NCBI GenBank assembly: GCA_003693705.1
Contig: RBZT01000463.1
Span: forward strand, 1 to 23,444
Direction: 5' to 3'
DNA from: Polymyxa betae
Taxonomy: Eukaryota; Endomyxa; Phytomyxea; Plasmodiophorida; Plasmodiophoridae
DNA: 23,444 nt
Of this stretch, positions 19,693-23,444 are shown in pieces (position 1 is the first letter of the stretch; each line of letters begins with the position of its first letter). The position numbers and the translations under genes are program-made. A model generated the notes under the pieces. It was not told where the DNA came from and made no database searches. It saw only the letters and a list, made by a program, of their open reading frames with translations.

Positions 19693-19700
19693 GCCGCCAT
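19689..19700 (-). promoter_or_regulatory. Three-codon upstream ORF overlapping the start of the 1017-aa gene
   Basis: Minus-strand ATG GCG GCA TGA; its stop overlaps the first candidate main ATG (19692) as ATGA. A second in-frame ATG at 19686 has a near-ideal ACCATGG context. If transcribed, this layout would favour leaky scanning or termination-reinitiation. Confidence 0.3.
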
Positions 19701-20400
19701 CACAACCGATATAGACACCAGAAGCTCAATTCGATAACAGAACGCAAAAGACCGAAAAAGTGCGTGTCATCAATTTCAAATGAATTTTCCAATCTTTTTG
19801 TGGCATTCTTAATTCTTTGAGTAATAAAAGCGCCCAAGAAAGCTTGTGTTTAAAATTTGAATTGAAATTCTGGGGATATTGTTGATTGGGTTAGTTCTGA
19901 AAACCTGATTATGCTGTTGGCTCTTTTTATCTGGATGAATGACATCGATTCTTGAAATCAATACTTGCAGCGGTTCTTGAAATTGTGTTGTATATTGATT
20001 TCAAATTCGAAGTTTGTAGTTTCATCATGAAAGAGAGCAACTCTCCAAACGCAACCATTAGATTGTTGGAAATGGCAGAAGCGATTCATTCCATTGCGTT
20101 TTGTGCCTTGAACGTCGAATTCTTTCTTTGGAAAGACGATATGATGGTCATTTCCGGATTCGTAATAGTGTCCAGTATGATGACTGCATCAGAAGCACTT
20201 GTAATATCAGAGAGTCGGATTTTAATCATCACGGACTGAAACTTGGTGCAAACACGTATTTTCGCATCTTAAATATGATGAGAAATTCAAAAAGAGCAGT
20301 AACGCTTCATTCTATGCTCTCTATTAAGCTGAATTTCTTTAAAAAGCTCACTATATTGATTGACGATTTGCTGAAGGAAGGAGGGAATGCAAAATTTGCC
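19701..20400. other. 5' flank of the fusion gene; no confident gene
   Basis: Presumably contains the promoter of the minus-strand fusion gene. A plus-strand frame at 19952-20239 is open and partly protein-like (an ATG-initiated part from about 20027, MKESNSPNATIRLLEMAEA), but without recognisable domain or splice support. Confidence 0.35.
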
Positions 20401-20420
20401 GTACGGATTTCAGGTTGTTC

Positions 20421-20745
20421 GAGAGCTCCATGGCGCCCCCAAAACGTTGGACTGCAGAGGAGAAAAGACACCTGCTCGGACTTGTCGCAGAGCATGGCAA
20501 TTCCAGGGCTACGTATGGGTCAAATTCGTTTGATTTGATTCAAGCTGTTTGAGAGCTCCATGGCGCCCCCGAAATCTTGGACTGTAGAGGAGAAAAGATA
20601 CCTGCTCGGACTTGTCGCAGAGCATGGCAATTCCTGGGCTTCGGACGGGTCAAATTCGTATAATTTGATTCAAGCCGTTCGAGAGCTCCATGGCGCCCCC
20701 AGAAGACTTGACTGCACAGCAGGAAGCATACCTGCTTGAACTTTT
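20421..20745 (+). repeat. 130-bp tandem repeat carrying Myb/SANT-like half-domains
   Basis: GAGAGCTCCATGGCGCCCCC recurs at exactly 20421, 20551 and 20681. Two full units and a diverged half unit (to about 20745) are present. Each full unit opens with ATG and encodes MAPPKxWTxEEKRxLLGLV, then AEHGNSWA in copy 2: a Trp, 18 residues, then a second Trp, as in Myb/SANT helices 1-2. In copy 1 the second Trp is replaced by Arg. Because 130 is not a multiple of three, each copy shifts frame relative to the next: copy 1 stops after 42 codons, copy 2 after 59. The third helix is absent. The array is probably a duplicated exon or decaying transposon-derived DNA-binding module rather than a working protein. 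Confidence 0.7.
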
Positions 20746-20824
20746 TATGAGTTATAGTATCTTGTGAATCGTTTACTGATGTCATGCCGGTTCACCAAAT
20801 TCGACTGCCGAATCAAGGCCTACC

Positions 20825-21414
20825 GTGTTCGTGTTTCTTCAAAATGTGTGTACATGTATTGGCAAGGACAAACCTAACCCAAAAAGACATATGCCCATCG
20901 ACTTTCGATTGGGTAATGGTTTGCGCTATTATGTTGGTAGATTGATAATGAATGTTTTAGAGGATATAGTGGCTGGTCCCCCAAATGATGACAGTGTAAC
21001 TACTGTATTTTCAGGAATTTTGGTGAAAAACAGGTAATTTTGTCTACTATGGTTAATGCTCATTCAACTAATGTTTGTTTTGAAGAGGTGACTTTCTGTT
21101 TGAGGCTCAGAAAGGCTCATCTATCACCGCAGAGGACGCCCATAAGCTTGGTAACCATCTGAAGTGAGCGGGAGGCTTCGTTTTACGAGGCTTGTTCTCT
21201 GCGGATGATATCTGGGGTTTAAGGGATGCACTCGTAAGGAATCACCAATCACAAACTGCTCAGACTTTTTCAGATATTTATTCTTGTAGATCTGTATTAA
21301 CATTAGTGTGATCTAATTTTAAAAATAGGCAAAGTCCAAGCATTTGAAGGTGGCCAGTTCAACTTATTGCCGAAGTTCCGGGTCTTTATTGCTCTTAGAA
21401 TCGACATATTATGA
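20825..21414 (+). pseudogene. PhyH-like (phytanoyl-CoA dioxygenase family) N-terminal fragment with an in-frame TGA
   Basis: Modelled exons: 20825-21033 (first ATG 20891), 21086-21285, 21329-21414. Introns are 52 and 43 nt, GT..AG, with compatible phases. Exon 2 reads SSITAEDAHKLGNHLK, then TGA at 21165-21167, then in the same frame AGGFVLRGLFSADDIWGLRD. The second half closely resembles the GFVVLRGLFS-x-x-E/D-I/V opening of PhyH-family Fe(II)/2-oxoglutarate oxygenases, and the first half is the helix that normally precedes it. The frame ends at TGA 21412-21414, before any HxD metal-binding motif, so the fragment is truncated. Alternatively, GTGAGC at 21164 is a splice donor and the resemblance is fortuitous. 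A decayed gene is the simplest reading. Confidence 0.4.
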
Positions 21415-21491
21415 AATTATGATATTTTGCGAATTTGCAACATTGGCAACGTCTCAAATGAAGGGCATCTTGCTCTATCAAAAATTGATTT

Positions 21492-21794
21492 ATGACAAGG
21501 GAAAAATACATCGGTCTAGATTTCATCGATTTCCTTCACAAAGGCGACAATCATTTTCAATCCTCTGCTTGCACTACGCAGCAGAAAGAACGAATTACCA
21601 GAAATCTTCAAGAGATGGCTCTCTTCATGTTTGCTGATAGAGATGCGTCACAGCAGGGACTGACCGAGCTGTGGTTTATGCTGCTTAAATCCGTAGCTGA
21701 TCGCCCTCTCACTCTATTGATGACGATGTTCCTTCCATACGAGTTCCAGAATGTCTTGTCCCCTCTCAATTACTTTCCTCCCGATCATCATTGA
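21492..21794 (+). CDS. Unrecognised 100-aa ORF
   Basis: ATG at 21492, TGA at 21792. The composition is balanced and protein-like: an N-terminal MTREKYIGLDFIDFL, a Gln/Arg-rich helix, then a hydrophobic segment (LTLLMTMFLPYEF). It starts 78 nt after the PhyH-like fragment on the same strand, but no splice join between them is convincing. No family is recognised. Confidence 0.35.
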   Translation: MTREKYIGLDFIDFLHKGDNHFQSSACTTQQKERITRNLQEMALFMFADRDASQQGLTELWFMLLKSVADRPLTLLMTMFLPYEFQNVLSPLNYFPPDHH

Positions 21795-21832
21795 CATCCA
21801 GTAGTTGGATATTCTGCTTAAATTCTGAGGAA

Positions 21833-21849
21833 CCCCTAACCCTAACCCC
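21833..21849. repeat. Short interstitial telomere-like tract (CCCTAA)n
   Basis: CCCCTAACCCTAACCCC, about 2.5 units of the vertebrate-type telomere repeat on the C-rich strand, away from any chromosome end visible here. Confidence 0.6.
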
Positions 21850-21868
21850 AGTCGAAGAAAATTGACAG

Positions 21869-22267
21869 CCACCAAATAATACGGCCTGGGATTCTGTTCC
21901 TACACCTACGGAAGCCAAAGCTGTTTTAAGAGGTTAATATCAGCTGAAAACTGATTCTGAGGAAACCCTGAGCGACAAAAAGCCTGCTTTGTTAGCTCAA
22001 GGCATTTCTAAACAATTTGGGACTGAAATATGCTTTCGCCCCAGTCAGCTCAATGACCAGCGTCCGAATATTATTCGCGTTTTAGCTTATATCAAGTCCA
22101 ATCTTGACGTTGTTACAACAGAGCGCTCCGACTTTAGCTACCTTCTGATACGAAGAAATTTTCTGCTTTTTCGAATGACTTGTCCACGTAGTGGCGTTTG
22201 GAAAGGGGAATCATCGACAGCAGTAGACGATGGCGACTCCTGCATCTTGAATGGTTCGCCAACATGA
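21869..22267 (+). pseudogene. ORF interrupted by an in-frame TAA, unrecognised
   Basis: From an acceptor-like TTGACAG the frame reads PPNNTAWDSVPTPTEAKAV, meets TAA at 21935-21937, and then continues in the same frame for 110 codons (KTDSEETLSDKKPALLAQG, then QLNDQRPNIIRVLAYIKS). Both sides look like translated protein. No start codon is evident and no domain is recognised. A nonsense-mutated gene or transposon remnant is the likely explanation. Confidence 0.3.
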
Positions 22268-22607
22268 TCAACGTCGTACTACTCAGCTGGCAGCGTGGTG
22301 GCTGCAGCATCTTTTGATTGGTGAATCTGATTTTCGTTCGATTATCTCTCACATCATATATACAATCTCTATTGACAAGACTCTATCTGGAAATCCCATC
22401 AAATTATAGAGCTCATGCCCGATTAGATACACAAACACCTTCACCAGAATATAAATGGTTTTGAGAACCGAAAATGCGAAATTAAGTCCCCATTTACTCA
22501 TCAGGACATATCCCGCATATCAATCGCATCAGCGTAATTCCAGAGAGCAACAATTTACCTGAGATATGTCATTACATAAGGATGGTTTTTGAATTCGACC
22601 CTGCTAC
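22268..22607. other. No supportable gene
   Basis: Short frames only. A plus-strand frame opens at 22582 and covers the hairpin region and the minus-strand ORF, but its translation is not protein-like. Confidence 0.35.
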
Positions 22608-22609
22608 GC

Positions 22610-22660
22610 GGGCGACCCCTCGCCCCGATAACTGCGCAGGCGACTATGTCGCCTGCGCAG
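22610..22660. repeat. Two adjacent GC-rich hairpins
   Basis: GGGCGA/TCGCCC (22610-22615 and 22620-22625, 4-nt loop) is followed by a perfect 13-bp inverted repeat CTGCGCAGGCGAC (22632-22644) and its complement (22648-22660), separated only by TAT. The GGCGAC core recurs at 22667. The patch is much GC-richer than its surroundings. Confidence 0.75.
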
Positions 22661-22705
22661 CATTCAGGCGACTCTCTTTAGGACTCTATCCCTTTAAGAT
22701 CGTGC

Positions 22706-22978
22706 CTATGTGCAGAATACCTTCACGTGTTTACGTCTATATGTCTGTATTAGCACGAAAACATGGATACCGGTCGTCAGTTTTCGTTCTTCTTCTTTTT
22801 TGGGCTGACAGCGCTTCTTCTCAGTTTGGGACTTATATATTTTACCTCCTATTTTAGGCCTGCCTTTGGTTTTCAACTTGACCGGATTTCGAATGATTAC
22901 ATCGTCATCATTATCTTTCTGTGCGATTTCAGAAGACTTAATTGTGTCCAACAAAGCCGATAACGTGGATTTAACCAA
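22706..22978 (-). CDS. Fragment with a transposase-tail-like KTKGRPK motif
   Basis: 90 codons open on the minus strand, with no ATG at the 5' end. Residues 30-42 read RNPVKLKTKGRPK, after an acidic DNDDD stretch and before a Lys-rich region. 'NP-x-x-x-KTKGRPK' is typical of the C-terminal tail of MULE/FAR1-type transposase-derived proteins, where it follows a SWIM zinc finger, and also resembles an AT-hook. No SWIM finger or transposase core is visible upstream within the window. Probably the 3' end of a degraded element. Confidence 0.35.
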   Translation of the reverse strand: MVKSTLSALLDTIKSSEIAQKDNDDDVIIRNPVKLKTKGRPKIGGKIYKSQTEKKRCQPKKEEERKLTTGIHVFVLIQTYRRKHVKVFCT

Positions 22979-23150
22979 ATAAAAAAAACGAACGGTTTGA
23001 AACTGATCGTAATATAATCGCTTTGCACAGAGAGGCCAAATCGGAAAATCTCATTTCTTCAGAATCACAAGAATCAGAGTTCGACCCCGATCCCAGTCGC
23101 ATGTAGCACACTCAGTTGACGGTGACTAACTTGTCAGTAGTGTTTATGTA

Positions 23151-23195
23151 AATCGGTAATGTAAAACCGATTCTATAATGAAAAAATAGAATCGG
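23151..23195. repeat. Overlapping, mutually exclusive inverted repeats
   Basis: AATCGGT (23151-23157) pairs with ACCGATT (23166-23172). The overlapping CCGATTCTAT (23167-23176) pairs perfectly with ATAGAATCGG (23186-23195). Only one stem can form at a time. The structure lies 36 nt beyond the stop of the minus-strand ORF at 23231, in its presumed 3' untranslated region. Confidence 0.6.
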
Positions 23196-23230
23196 GTGGG
23201 TCAGAGTACTGGTGCTGGTCAGGTGAGTCA

Positions 23231-23443
23231 TTACGCCTCGGTATTGACTCGTGCAGCGGCGGCTCTCGATCGGCGATCAGGCGTGGCTCGCAACTGGCGA
23301 GGGTTAGGGTTGGTTGGGAGGCCGCGCTCCGTAATCTGCGCGCTACATCTTCCCCCTTCTTCAGATAGATAGCCAGGTTCGCTATCGCTGTAGTGAGAGT
23401 TGTCGTCGTCGTCAGACCCGGCGGCGTCGGCTGGCGGGCTCTG
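23231..23443 (-). CDS. C-terminal end of an acidic/basic ORF running off the right edge
   Basis: 70 codons are open from the window edge to TAA at 23231-23233. The start lies outside the window. The visible part has an acidic, Ser-rich region (AGSDDDDNSHYSDSEPGYLSE) condensed in its first third and ends in an Arg/Ala-rich tail (RRSRAAAARVNTEA). No domain is visible. The GC content is high compared with the flanking DNA, as expected for coding sequence here. The acidic stretch could be a CK2-type phosphorylation region, which is inference. Confidence 0.5.
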   Translation of the reverse strand, partial: QSPPADAAGSDDDDNSHYSDSEPGYLSEEGGRCSAQITERGLPTNPNPRQLRATPDRRSRAAAARVNTEA

Positions 23444-23444
23444 T

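Noticed and set aside
20540-20785. Minus-strand 81-codon frame
   Set aside because: Antisense of the 130-bp Myb-like repeats; its apparent length comes from the repetition.
21165-21414. UGA read as tryptophan (variant code or organelle insertion)
   Set aside because: Genes in the same window end at TGA and encode Trp with TGG, so recoding is not needed; decay or splicing explains it more simply.
23301-23318. GGGTTAGGGTT, a telomere-like tract
   Set aside because: It falls inside the open minus-strand frame at 23231-23443, where it encodes Thr-Asn-Pro-Asn-Pro; coding coincidence is the simpler explanation.
1-23444. CRISPR array, bacterial operon or prophage content
   Set aside because: No spacer-repeat arrays or Shine-Dalgarno-led ORF clusters; spliced genes and a eukaryotic tRNA rule out a prokaryotic window.

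Overview
This is eukaryotic nuclear DNA, probably from an intron-dense unicellular eukaryote whose lineage I cannot name. Several protein reading frames are broken by phase-compatible introns. Many introns are only 43-66 nt, others about 95-280 nt. They run GT..AG, and several have a CTAAC-like branch motif 6-20 nt before the 3' splice site. A eukaryotic tRNA-Asp with a Pol III terminator and AATAAA signals agree with this. All exon structures below were built by hand from frame continuity, splice motifs and intron phase, not from transcripts.

Layout. 1-150: short tandem repeats. 1067-2288 (-): three-exon gene for an unrecognised 235-aa helical protein. 2622-2849 (-): small His-rich protein with an MGACCSS lipidation-type N-terminus, with an inverted pair of AP-1/GCN4-like sites upstream at 3113-3140. 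4060-4374 (-): small two-exon gene. 4645-4732 (+): intron-containing tRNA-Met-like locus with a broken acceptor stem. 6452-8185 (-): gene of at least nine exons for an unrecognised protein, including an 18-nt exon. 9662-10917 (-): multi-exon gene with a faint JmjC/cupin resemblance. 11763-12560 (-): stand-alone Gag-like zinc-knuckle ORF. 12897-13820: a 467-bp direct duplication. 13894-13966 (+): tRNA-Asp(GTC). 14938-19692 (-): the main gene, 14 exons and 1017 aa. 20421-20745: 130-bp tandem repeats carrying Myb/SANT-like half-domains. 20825-21414 (+): PhyH-like gene or pseudogene with an in-frame TGA. 21869-22267 (+): interrupted ORF beside a telomere-like tract. 22706-22978 (-): ORF with a transposase-tail-like motif. 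23231-23443 (-): end of an acidic ORF that continues past the right edge.

The standout is the 14938-19692 gene. One continuous reading frame joins an N-terminal RRM resembling nuclear poly(A)-binding protein PABPN1/Pab2, an acidic EEGEVSDNEDG stretch, a coiled coil, a ZFC3H1/Red1-type C3H zinc finger and C-terminal HAT-like repeats. In animals (PAXT) and fission yeast (MTREC), PABPN1/Pab2 and ZFC3H1/Red1 are separate partners that direct polyadenylated nuclear RNA to the exosome helicase MTR4/Mtl1. Here both modules appear to be fused in one polypeptide. The other genes show no evident functional link to it; the flanks look like gene-sparse DNA with decaying transposon and duplicated material.
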